This document shows, one piece after another, positions 17,688-25,410 of a DNA stretch of 61,093 bases. The stretch comes from Rhodobiaceae bacterium (GTDB lineage: Bacteria; Pseudomonadota; Alphaproteobacteria; MED-G09), in the NCBI GenBank assembly GCA_002726005.1, contig PBRS01000045.1, positions 1 through 61,093 of the forward strand. The letters are read 5' to 3'. The translations under genes were made by a program, and so were the position numbers. A model generated the notes under the pieces. The model was given only the letters and a program-made list of their open reading frames with translations. It was not told where the DNA came from and did not search any database. Numbering within the stretch: position 1 is the stretch's first letter; the number at the start of each line of letters is the position of its first letter.

Positions 17688-19799
17688 ATGGTTTCTAAAA
17701 AGAGGTTAGAACCTCCAAAAGCCAGAAAAAAAAATAAAAAAATAAAAGTCCATGGCTTGATTGTTAAAGACGATTACTCTTGGTTAAGGGATGATAATTG
17801 GCAGGAGGTACTAAGAAATCCTTCTGTTTTAAAACCAAATATTAAAAAATTTCTTGATAATGAAAATAAATGGACAAATGAAAATTTAAAACATTTAAAA
17901 AAATCAAAAAATATTATTTTTGAAGAAATTAAATCAAGAATTAATGAAAATGATAGATCTCTTCCTGTTAAGGATGGGAAATACTTATACTTAACAGAAA
18001 CAAAAAAAGGATTACAATATTCAATACTTAAAAGAAAACTATCAAATAATTCTAACTCTCGTTATCGAACAATAATTGATTGGAATATCTTAAGTAAGAA
18101 ATACAAATATTTTAAACCTGGGGGAGTTTCATATTCGCATAATCAAGAAATATTTAATTATAGCTATGATGATAAAGGATCGGAATTTTATTCAATTAAA
18201 ACCTTTGATATAAAAAACAAAAAAAGGAAATTCTCGACTCTTAAGAATACGAGCGGATCTACGATCTGGTCAAATGATTCATCTGGTTTCTATTATATTA
18301 GGATGGATAAGAATCATAGACCTTCAAGCTTATGGTTTCATGATTTAAATTCTAAACAAAATGATGATCGATTAATTTATGAGGAAAGCAACCCTGGATA
18401 TTTCTTAAATGTAAGTGAAACTCTTAGCAAAAAATATCTAGTTTTAAACATTAGTGATCATGAGACTAATGAAATATACCTTTTAAATAAAGGTGATAAT
18501 GATAGAAAGCTATCTCTATTCTGCAAAAGAAAAAAAGGAATTGAATATAGTATTGATCATGACCTAGAGAAGTCGCGTTTTATTATTTTAAATAATAACG
18601 ACAATGCCATCGATTTTAAAATTTCTTATATAGAGGAAAACAAAAAACAAGACGGAGATGAGAAATATCCTAATAAAAATTGGAAAAAATTAATTCCCCA
18701 TAAAAAGGGTGTCCTTATAACCGATTTTGCTGATTTAAAAGAATTTCTAATATTACAAGAACTAAAAGATGGTTTACCAAGAATAAAATTTATAGATAAA
18801 AGAACTAATAAAATTGAAGAAATAAAATTTGATGAAGAAGCATATCAATTGAATTTTAATGAAGGAATAGAATACAAAAGCAAAAAAATAAAAGTCAACT
18901 ACTCTGCTATGAATGTGCCTACAACTATTTATGAATACAATTTAAACACAAAGAAAAGAAAAATTCTTAAACAACAAAAAGTGCCTTCTGGATATAATAA
19001 AAATAAATATGAAACTAAAAGAATTTTCGCAAAAAGCCATGATGGAAAAAGGATTCCAATTTCTTTACTTAAATTAAAAAATACAAAAGATAATGCCCCT
19101 ACGCTTCTTTATGGTTATGGGGCATATGGGATGTCAATGACACCAGGCTTTTCAGTTGCAAGGCTATCCCTAGTTGATAGAGGCATGGTTTTTGCAATTG
19201 CTCATATTAGAGGAGGTATGGAAAAAGGACGCCAATGGTATTTAGACGGAAAATTAAAAAAGAAGAAAAATACTTTTAAAGATTTCATAAGCTGTGCAAA
19301 ATTTTTAAAAAAATCTAAATTATCTGGTGATTTAACCATACATGGGGGTAGTGCTGGTGGACTTTTAATTGGTGCAACGCTTAACATTGCACCTCAACTC
19401 TTCAAGTCAGCGGTCGCTGATGTGCCTTTTGTAGATGTCTTAAATACAATCCTAGATTCATCTTTACCATTAACTCCACCTGAATGGGAGGAATGGGGCA
19501 ATCCAATTCTAAATAAAAATGATTTTTTAAATATTCAATCATACTCACCATACGATAATGTAAAAAAACAAGATTACCCTTCTCTTTTAGTAACAGCAGG
19601 TCTAACTGATCCAAGGGTTACATATTGGGAAGCTGCAAAATGGGTTGCTAAACTAAGAGAATTAAAAACAGATAAAAATAATCTATATTTAAAAACAAAT
19701 ATGGAAGCTGGTCATGCAGGAAAAGCTGGTAGATATCATCAAATAGACGAAGTCGCATTTATGTATGCATTTATTTTAGATAGTCATGACCTTTTATGA
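17688..19799 (+). CDS. ptrB: Oligopeptidase B-type S9 serine peptidase
   Basis: A prolyl-oligopeptidase-family enzyme of 703 residues that would cut short peptides after basic residues. The N-terminal part (to about 400) has the repeats of a seven-bladed propeller; the rest is an alpha/beta hydrolase domain. The catalytic triad is visible: Ser555 in HGGSAGG, Asp641 in GLTDPRVTYWEA and His676 in EAGHAGKAGRYHQ. The GGSAGG form marks oligopeptidase B rather than prolyl oligopeptidase. The protein is very rich in Lys and Asn, reflecting AT pressure. No signal peptide is seen, so it should be cytoplasmic. Its 3' end overlaps the convergent dioxygenase gene by six bases. Confidence 0.93.
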   Translation: MVSKKRLEPPKARKKNKKIKVHGLIVKDDYSWLRDDNWQEVLRNPSVLKPNIKKFLDNENKWTNENLKHLKKSKNIIFEEIKSRINENDRSLPVKDGKYLYLTETKKGLQYSILKRKLSNNSNSRYRTIIDWNILSKKYKYFKPGGVSYSHNQEIFNYSYDDKGSEFYSIKTFDIKNKKRKFSTLKNTSGSTIWSNDSSGFYYIRMDKNHRPSSLWFHDLNSKQNDDRLIYEESNPGYFLNVSETLSKKYLVLNISDHETNEIYLLNKGDNDRKLSLFCKRKKGIEYSIDHDLEKSRFIILNNNDNAIDFKISYIEENKKQDGDEKYPNKNWKKLIPHKKGVLITDFADLKEFLILQELKDGLPRIKFIDKRTNKIEEIKFDEEAYQLNFNEGIEYKSKKIKVNYSAMNVPTTIYEYNLNTKKRKILKQQKVPSGYNKNKYETKRIFAKSHDGKRIPISLLKLKNTKDNAPTLLYGYGAYGMSMTPGFSVARLSLVDRGMVFAIAHIRGGMEKGRQWYLDGKLKKKKNTFKDFISCAKFLKKSKLSGDLTIHGGSAGGLLIGATLNIAPQLFKSAVADVPFVDVLNTILDSSLPLTPPEWEEWGNPILNKNDFLNIQSYSPYDNVKKQDYPSLLVTAGLTDPRVTYWEAAKWVAKLRELKTDKNNLYLKTNMEAGHAGKAGRYHQIDEVAFMYAFILDSHDLL

Positions 19800-20645
19800 A
19801 GGTTGTTCTCCAGCAATAGTTATTCTATGTAGCAATCTATCATATCCATCATAGCCACCTGTAGCTTGGTGCATTACTGCCCTATTATCCCACATAATTA
19901 ACATATCCTCTTCCCAAACATGTCTATAAATATATTGCTCCTGTGTCATATGAGAGAATAGATCACCAAGTAACGCGTCTGACTCATTTTTTTCTAGACC
20001 ATCTATAAGTAAAGAATAAACTGGATTAATAAATAAACCTTTCCTTTTTGAATCTGGATGAGTTCTTACTAGAGGATGTGTAAAAGTTTTCTTTGCATCT
20101 TTCGAAGGTCTAATTTTCATTGACCTATCTTTTTCTTTTTCTAAAGCATAAAATCCGTCATCAGCATAAGGCAGAGCTGCAGAATGAATTACATTAAGAT
20201 TATCAATATTTTTTTTTGTTGAATTAGGCAAACCTTCATAAGCTAGAATTGTATTTGCAAAAAGAGTGTCTCCACCAATTGGAGGAATTGTCTTTGAATG
20301 AAGCAAAGTAGCAGATGGAGGTTTTTGCTGGAAAGACCAATCAGAGTGCCAAGAGCCACCAAAGTGTGAGGCCTTTTCATTTGCCTCTTTCTTTACTTCG
20401 ATAATATTTGGATGATCATCAATGGACTCTATGAAAGGATCTTCTCCAAATTCTCCGAATATTAAACTAAATCTTTCAAAATCTTTATGTTGTAATTTTT
20501 GATTAGGAAAAATTAATACTGAACACTCACACCATAGTGATTTTAAAAATTCTTTGTCTTTAGATTTTATATCCTGAGATATATCAATACCTGAAACTCT
20601 TGCGCCAAGATTTGAAATAGATTGTGATCGGTCAATTTTTAGCAT
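19794..20645 (-). CDS. TauD/TfdA family Fe(II)/2-oxoglutarate-dependent dioxygenase
   Basis: A 283-residue non-haem iron enzyme that couples 2-oxoglutarate decarboxylation to hydroxylation of a substrate. The iron ligands are visible as His100-x-Asp102 in HSDWSF and His259 or His273 near the C-terminus (MHQATGG...LLHRITIAG). The 2-oxoglutarate-binding Arg is most likely Arg274. Characterised relatives act on taurine, 2,4-D, alkyl sulfates and similar compounds; sequence does not decide between them. It is a single gene, read toward oligopeptidase B, with divergent nitronate monooxygenase 99 bases upstream. Confidence 0.9.
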   Translation of the reverse strand: MLKIDRSQSISNLGARVSGIDISQDIKSKDKEFLKSLWCECSVLIFPNQKLQHKDFERFSLIFGEFGEDPFIESIDDHPNIIEVKKEANEKASHFGGSWHSDWSFQQKPPSATLLHSKTIPPIGGDTLFANTILAYEGLPNSTKKNIDNLNVIHSAALPYADDGFYALEKEKDRSMKIRPSKDAKKTFTHPLVRTHPDSKRKGLFINPVYSLLIDGLEKNESDALLGDLFSHMTQEQYIYRHVWEEDMLIMWDNRAVMHQATGGYDGYDRLLHRITIAGEQPS

Positions 20646-20744
20646 TATTGTTCTTTCAAAAGATAAAATAATTATGTAAAAACATTATTTAAATCTATAG
20701 AAACATATTTAAAACTCAATTTAATTATTGAATAGGAGATTATT

Positions 20745-21719
20745 ATGGCATTAGTTCCTCATCTTAAAGGCAAGTTAAAAATACCAGTTGTTGGAGCACC
20801 GCTCTTCATAGTTTCAGGACCAGAGCTTGTTATTAGTCAATGTAAAGCAGGTGTTGTTGGTTCTTTTCCAGCTCTAAATGCAAGACCTCAAGAGGTCTTG
20901 GATGAATGGTTAATTCAAATAAAAGAGGAATTAGACAAACATAACCAAGAAAACCCTGATAGCCCTGCGGCTCCATTTGCAGTTAATCAAATATGTCATG
21001 CCTCTAATGACCGTTTAATGCAAGATATGGAATCATGCGTAAGACATGAAGTTCCAATAATAATTACAAGTTTAAGACCTCCTCTTGAAATAGTTGAGGC
21101 AGCACACAGTTACGGTGGGGTTGTTTTTCATGATGTCATTAATGTAAGACATGCAAAAAAAGCTGCTGAACAAGGAGTCGATGGATTGATACTTGTTTGT
21201 GCTGGCGCTGGTGGTCATGCAGGAACTCATTCACCTTTTGCTTTGGTTCGCGAAGTAAAGGAATGGTTTGATGGAACAATATTGCTATCTGGATCAATAT
21301 CAGATGGGCATTCAATTGCTTCATCTTTAGCTCTTGGGGCTGACCTAGCTTATATTGGAACAAGATTTATTGCTACAAAAGAAGCAAATGCTGATCAAGG
21401 GTATAAAGATATGCTTATTGAATCATCAGCTTCAGATATAGTTTATTCATCATTATTTACAGGTGTTAATGGTAATTACCTTAAACCTTCTATTGAAAAA
21501 GCCGGTTTAGATCCTGATAATTTACCTGGAGCAGATAAATCAAAAATGAATTTTGGTTCAGGCGGAAACACCAAATCAAAAGCCTGGAAAGATATTTGGG
21601 GCTCAGGGCAAGGTATTGGTAGCATAAAAAGTGAACCAACTGTTCAAGAGTTAGTAAATGAATTAACCGAGCAGTACGAGCAAGCTTATGGAGAAATGCA
21701 GGAAAAGAAAACTGGCTAA
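20745..21719 (+). CDS. Nitronate monooxygenase (2-nitropropane dioxygenase-like flavoprotein)
   Basis: A 324-residue FMN-dependent TIM-barrel protein. Class I nitronate monooxygenases oxidise toxic alkyl nitronates such as propionate 3-nitronate. Diagnostic segments are VVGAPLFIVSGPELV at the start, the flavin and active-site loop LVCAGAGGHAGTHSPFAL (about 149-166) and LLSGSISDGHSIASSLALGAD plus GTRFIATKEA. An AGGAG ribosome binding site lies 6-7 bases before the ATG. The gene stands alone between divergent and convergent neighbours and its stop abuts the gmd stop directly. Together with the nitroreductase at 38.7 kb it hints at nitro-compound metabolism, but that link is inference. Confidence 0.9.
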   Translation: MALVPHLKGKLKIPVVGAPLFIVSGPELVISQCKAGVVGSFPALNARPQEVLDEWLIQIKEELDKHNQENPDSPAAPFAVNQICHASNDRLMQDMESCVRHEVPIIITSLRPPLEIVEAAHSYGGVVFHDVINVRHAKKAAEQGVDGLILVCAGAGGHAGTHSPFALVREVKEWFDGTILLSGSISDGHSIASSLALGADLAYIGTRFIATKEANADQGYKDMLIESSASDIVYSSLFTGVNGNYLKPSIEKAGLDPDNLPGADKSKMNFGSGGNTKSKAWKDIWGSGQGIGSIKSEPTVQELVNELTEQYEQAYGEMQEKKTG

Positions 21720-22754
21720 CTAAAAACCATAGACATCATTTTCAACTCTATCCAAATCTTTCTTAACCATCATTTCAACAAGAGTATTAAAATTTACTTG
21801 TGGTTTCCAATTAAGTTCTTCTTTTGCTTTCGTTGCATCTCCTAGGAGATAATCTGTTTCTGCGGGTCTATTGAAATCTTTATTTATATCTACAAGAATA
21901 CTTCCAGTCTTTTTGCAACGACCATACTCTTCTCCATCATCAACAACCCAATCTATTTCTGTATCAACAGCATTAAACGCCTTTTCAACAAATTCTCTAA
22001 CACTATACATTTCTCCTGTTGCGATTACATAATCACTTGGTATTTTCTTTTGAAGCATAAGCCACATCGCATGAACATAATCTCCTGCATAACCCCAATC
22101 TCTCTTGGCATTTAGATTACCAAGGCTAATACTTTTCTTTCTTTTCTTTGTAATCTCTGCAACGCCCAAAGTAATTTTTCTTGTTACAAACTCTATTCCT
22201 CTTAAAGGTGATTCATGATTAAAAAGTATTCCTGAGCAAGCATGTAAATCCCAAGCCTCCCTATAATTTATTGTCATCCAATGACCGTATAATTTTGAAA
22301 CACCATATGGACTTCTTGGATAAAAGGGAGTTTCTTCATTTTGAGGCGAGGATTGAACTTTGCCAAACATTTCTGATGTGGAGGCTTGATAAAATTTAGT
22401 ATTACCTCCCAACATTCTTATTGTTTCCAGAATTCTTGTTACACCTATTGCATCAATTTCAGATGTATAGATTGGTTGATCAAAAGATGTCTGTACAAAA
22501 CTTTGGGCGGCCAAGTTATAAACTTCGTCAGGCTTAATTTCTTCGATAATTCTTTGGATATTTGTGATCTCTGCAAGGTCCATAGCAACTAGATTTATTT
22601 TATTTAAAATATCTAACTCAGATAGTCTTCCAGTATTTATAGATGAAGTCCTTCGAACTGCTCCATAAACCTCATAACCCTTATTTATTAAAAATTCAGA
22701 TAGATAGGATCCATCCTGTCCTGTTATGCCAGTAATTAAAGCTCTTTTAATCAT
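21720..22754 (-). CDS. gmd: GDP-mannose 4,6-dehydratase
   Basis: Converts GDP-mannose to GDP-4-keto-6-deoxymannose, the precursor of GDP-fucose, GDP-rhamnose or GDP-perosamine for surface polysaccharide. An extended SDR of 344 residues, with the NAD(P) loop GITGQDGSYLSEFL at 8-21, the active-site STSEMFG segment and the YxxxK pair in SPYGVSKLYG. The fold and length match Gmd closely. No GDP-fucose synthase or glycosyltransferase is adjacent, so the end product is unknown. Such isolation is uncommon because gmd usually sits in polysaccharide clusters. Confidence 0.94.
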   Translation of the reverse strand: MIKRALITGITGQDGSYLSEFLINKGYEVYGAVRRTSSINTGRLSELDILNKINLVAMDLAEITNIQRIIEEIKPDEVYNLAAQSFVQTSFDQPIYTSEIDAIGVTRILETIRMLGGNTKFYQASTSEMFGKVQSSPQNEETPFYPRSPYGVSKLYGHWMTINYREAWDLHACSGILFNHESPLRGIEFVTRKITLGVAEITKKRKKSISLGNLNAKRDWGYAGDYVHAMWLMLQKKIPSDYVIATGEMYSVREFVEKAFNAVDTEIDWVVDDGEEYGRCKKTGSILVDINKDFNRPAETDYLLGDATKAKEELNWKPQVNFNTLVEMMVKKDLDRVENDVYGF

Positions 22755-22841
22755 TATTTATCAAATTTAAGTTAATAATACTTTTAATAGTCTAATATAG
22801 TCTTTACTAATAGTTTAATTTAAAAAAAATTTGAGGATAAT

Positions 22842-23255
22842 ATGAAACAAATTATTGCTAGAATTTTAAGTTTTCTTCCTGGGTTACTGTTCTTATCTAA
22901 TGCATACACTTGGATAACAAATCCATTAGCGGCATCGAATGGTCTTGGAATGCAGTATCTTGAAGGTATTGGCAGAAGCACCCAAATTGGAGATTTCTCT
23001 GCATTTTTTATAGGTGTGGGTATTTTTTGTTTGCTTGGCAGTATTTTTAAAAATATTACCTTTCTAATTTCTGCAGTCATTATTTTATTTTCAGCAGCGG
23101 CAATGAGAATAGTTGCTTGGCAAATATATAATGCTGACTTTGCAACTATATTTATTAGTGTTGAAATAGTTTCGTCTATTATGATTCTTGCTAGTGTCTT
23201 TTTATTCAGAAAAAAAGAAAATACAATTGAATCTTCTGAAACAGAAGATTCTTAA
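22842..23255 (+). CDS. Small four-helix membrane protein of unknown function
   Basis: A 137-residue protein with about four hydrophobic segments (about 8-26, 45-64, 70-90 and 98-121) and a charged C-terminal tail (RKKENTIESSETEDS) likely facing the cytoplasm. GAGG-type ribosome binding sequence precedes the ATG. The layout resembles DUF4345-type small membrane proteins, but no catalytic motif is evident and the family was not confirmed. Its stop codon interlocks with that of the convergent hydroxylase gene in a TTAA tetranucleotide. Confidence 0.7.
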   Translation: MKQIIARILSFLPGLLFLSNAYTWITNPLAASNGLGMQYLEGIGRSTQIGDFSAFFIGVGIFCLLGSIFKNITFLISAVIILFSAAAMRIVAWQIYNADFATIFISVEIVSSIMILASVFLFRKKENTIESSETEDS

Positions 23256-23920
23256 TATTTACTATGGGTTTTAAAAATAGTATCCCAAAAAGAAAATAGA
23301 GAAGCAAAATGATTGCTGTGATATTTATGATGTAAAGCATGATATTCATTAACCCCTGCAAATGGGAAATATTTATATAGCGATGATTTAATTCCAGAAT
23401 GAATATCAAGCTCGTGCAGAATTCTAATAATTAAGTAAAGCACAATAGTCTCAAAATAAACCTCTCCAAGAATCAAAAAGGCAATAAAAGGACCTAATAA
23501 ACCCATCATCCATTCAAGTGGGTGCTCATATAGATAATCAGCTGGAAAAGGATTGCTGGCCTTGTGATGAATTATATGAATTCTCTCATAAAGAAATTTA
23601 CTTTTATGCAAAAGCCTATGAAACCAATAGAAATAGAAATCATCAATGATCAATATTACTGTAATTTGAAATAGAAATATTAAAAGATTATTATAAGGAA
23701 CAATCATCAAGTCGCTTATAGCCAAAATTCCTAATGGAAATAACAAACACATAATTGATAAATTAATTAAAATTAAGGGAAGATGTTTTTTAAATTTAGA
23801 AAAATTATAATTATGATTTTTTATAAATTTAAAAGGAAAGGAATCAATAATAATTATTCTCGAAAATAATATCCCGAACAAATTTAACGATAAACACAGA
23901 CCTCCAATTAAAGAAGCCAT
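23252..23920 (-). CDS. Sterol desaturase / fatty acid hydroxylase superfamily membrane protein
   Basis: An integral membrane di-iron oxygenase. The histidine clusters of the superfamily are visible: HRLLH, HIIHHKASNP and HALHHKYHSNH, eight or more His ligands in the C-terminal two thirds. Hydrophobic segments flank them. Characterised relatives hydroxylate or desaturate sterols, fatty acids, carotenoids or ether lipids; the substrate here is unknown. The ATG at 23920 (MASLIGGL...) was chosen. The frame stays open to a TTG at 23965, which would add 15 residues, but neither has a good ribosome binding site. Confidence 0.85.
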   Translation of the reverse strand: MASLIGGLCLSLNLFGILFSRIIIIDSFPFKFIKNHNYNFSKFKKHLPLILINLSIMCLLFPLGILAISDLMIVPYNNLLIFLFQITVILIIDDFYFYWFHRLLHKSKFLYERIHIIHHKASNPFPADYLYEHPLEWMMGLLGPFIAFLILGEVYFETIVLYLIIRILHELDIHSGIKSSLYKYFPFAGVNEYHALHHKYHSNHFASLFSFWDTIFKTHSKY

Positions 23921-24047
23921 AAAAATATAAGAATAATTATCTCCCACAAATATAATATAACACAAAATTTTGAAGGAAAATTTATTTTATAGAATAAAAA
24001 TAAAATTCATCTAATATTAAATTACTAAATATCGATGAGGACATAAA

Positions 24048-24584
24048 ATGGAAAAATTCTTTGGGCCTATGGAGCAAATAGGTATTGTAGTTGATGATTT
24101 TAATGATCCAATTAATCATTGGACAAAAAATTTAAATGTAGGACCCTTTATCATATTGGAGCATCTTGATTTAAATGATGTCTATTATAATGGAAATAAT
24201 ACAAACATCGATTTTTCAGTAGCTCTCGCATACTCAGGCGATATACAAATTGAGCTAATTAAACAGCATTGCGAAACACCATCGATTTATAATGATTATG
24301 TGAACAATAAAAAAAATACTGTTCATCATTTTTGCACTTTCTCAAAAGATATAAATAAGGATATTAGGGATTTTGAAGATTCTGGGTATAAAAATATTCA
24401 AGGAGGAAGGACTCGAGATGGAGGAAGTTTTGCATATTTAGATAAAGAAAATAATTTTGGAGCAATACTAGAGATTGCTCAACTATCTGAGGGTGGATAC
24501 GCCATGTTTGAGATGATAAAAAATGCATCAAAAAACTGGGATGGTAAAAATGCTATTATGGATATAGGTGAAATTTCAATATGA
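24048..24584 (+). CDS. VOC family protein (glyoxalase/bleomycin-resistance fold)
   Basis: A 178-residue single-chain protein with the paired beta-alpha-beta modules of the vicinal oxygen chelate fold. Metal-ligand-like residues include the early MEQIGIVVDDF and later IELIKQHCETPS and HHFCTFSKD segments, the last His and acidic residues fitting a metal site. It resembles the Glyoxalase_4 type group, which includes methylmalonyl-CoA epimerase-like and lactoylglutathione lyase-like proteins. The actual reaction is unknown. The gene is alone, with GAGGAC before the ATG, and ends five bases before the tRNA-Gln gene read in the opposite direction. Confidence 0.82.
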   Translation: MEKFFGPMEQIGIVVDDFNDPINHWTKNLNVGPFIILEHLDLNDVYYNGNNTNIDFSVALAYSGDIQIELIKQHCETPSIYNDYVNNKKNTVHHFCTFSKDINKDIRDFEDSGYKNIQGGRTRDGGSFAYLDKENNFGAILEIAQLSEGGYAMFEMIKNASKNWDGKNAIMDIGEISI

Positions 24585-24589
24585 ATATT

Positions 24590-24664
24590 TGGCTGGGGCG
24601 GTAGGGATCGAACCTACGAATCACGGGATCAAAACCCGTTGCCTTACCGCTTGGCTACGCCCCA
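24590..24664 (-). tRNA. tRNA-Gln (anticodon UUG)
   Basis: Full 75-base cloverleaf including an encoded CCA. The acceptor stem starts TGGGGCG and pairs with CGCCCCA. The anticodon stem is ACGGG/CCCGT around the loop TTTTGAT, placing TTG as anticodon. The T arm is GTAGG-TTCGATC-CCTAC. It is read opposite to the VOC gene that ends next to it, and the 150 bases beyond hold no other gene. Confidence 0.96.
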
Positions 24665-24817
24665 ACAGTTATAAAACTTTTAACCCTGTAGTGGTCTTGT
24701 TTGCAAGCCCTTTATATATTTTTGTGGCAAAAAATTTTTAAAAACTAACAATTATTATCTTTACATCAAACAGGTTATATGACGAGATAAATTATTAATC
24801 TTTTTGGAGGAAAAATA

Positions 24818-25234
24818 ATGAGTGAAGTAGAAATATATGCACAATTAAGTAATTCAACAATTTCAACAGCATTATGGGCAATGGTTTTTGCCTTTTTATT
24901 ATGGGTTGCAGGAAGAGCAGCAACAGTTGCTTTGGAGAGCAATGCTGGAATTATAATGAAAATTGCTGTCACAGTTTTTGGTTTAGTAAATTTATGGCAA
25001 TTTAATCTGTCGGGCAGCTTCTTCAGATTTAACTTTGATAGCGCTGGCCATTCTTTAGCTGTTTTAAAAGATACAGGGGAAACAATTTCTGCTAGAGCCG
25101 AACAATTAATATCTAACACTGGCGCAACTACAGATGTTCCAACTATTTCTTTAATGCCTGATCTAATTGGTGGCTTATTTGTTTTGTCTGCAGCGTATTT
25201 AATAATTGGAAGATTATGGGTAGGTAATAAATAA
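24818..25234 (+). CDS. Small membrane protein of unknown function upstream of the TonB receptor cluster
   Basis: A 138-residue protein not recognised as any family. It has three hydrophobic segments (about 18-40, 46-68 and 113-134), with a polar loop rich in Ser, Thr and Ala between the second and third that begins FRFNFDSAGHS. The GGAGG ribosome binding site is 7 bases before the ATG and among the strongest in the window, and the gene has its own terminator at 25273-25307, so it is probably an abundant, singly transcribed product. It lies between tRNA-Gln and the first TonB receptor. A membrane structural or transport-accessory role is possible but not shown. Confidence 0.75.
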   Translation: MSEVEIYAQLSNSTISTALWAMVFAFLLWVAGRAATVALESNAGIIMKIAVTVFGLVNLWQFNLSGSFFRFNFDSAGHSLAVLKDTGETISARAEQLISNTGATTDVPTISLMPDLIGGLFVLSAAYLIIGRLWVGNK

Positions 25235-25272
25235 TTTGATAATTTTGTTGTAATAATACAACATTTTTACAT

Positions 25273-25307
25273 AAACGGCTCTATATAAGGGCCGTTTTTC
25301 TTTTTTT
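25273..25307 (+). terminator. Rho-independent terminator after the 138-residue membrane protein gene
   Basis: Stem AAACGGC/GCCGTTT (25273-25279 with 25291-25297) around an 11-base loop, followed by a T-rich run to 25307. It separates the small membrane protein from the first TonB receptor. Confidence 0.9.
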
Positions 25308-25363
25308 AGTAGTAAATTTAAATTAATTATTGATTGTATTTATGTCTAAAATTTGCACAATAA

Positions 25364-25403
25364 CCTCATAATATTATTAATATAATAATAAAATTTTATG
25401 AGG
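25364..25403 (+). promoter_or_regulatory. Inverted repeat that would mask the ribosome binding site of the first TonB receptor
   Basis: CCTCATAA (25364-25371) is the exact complement of TTATGAGG (25396-25403), which contains the start of the receptor's Shine-Dalgarno run. Between them TATTATT (25372-25378) pairs with AATAATA (25384-25390) around a 5-base loop. The folded leader could hide the ribosome binding site. A TATAAT box lies inside the repeat at 25381-25386. If that is the real -10, transcription would start after most of the left arm and the hairpin would not form in RNA. Confidence 0.4.
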
Positions 25404-25410
25404 GGGTTTT

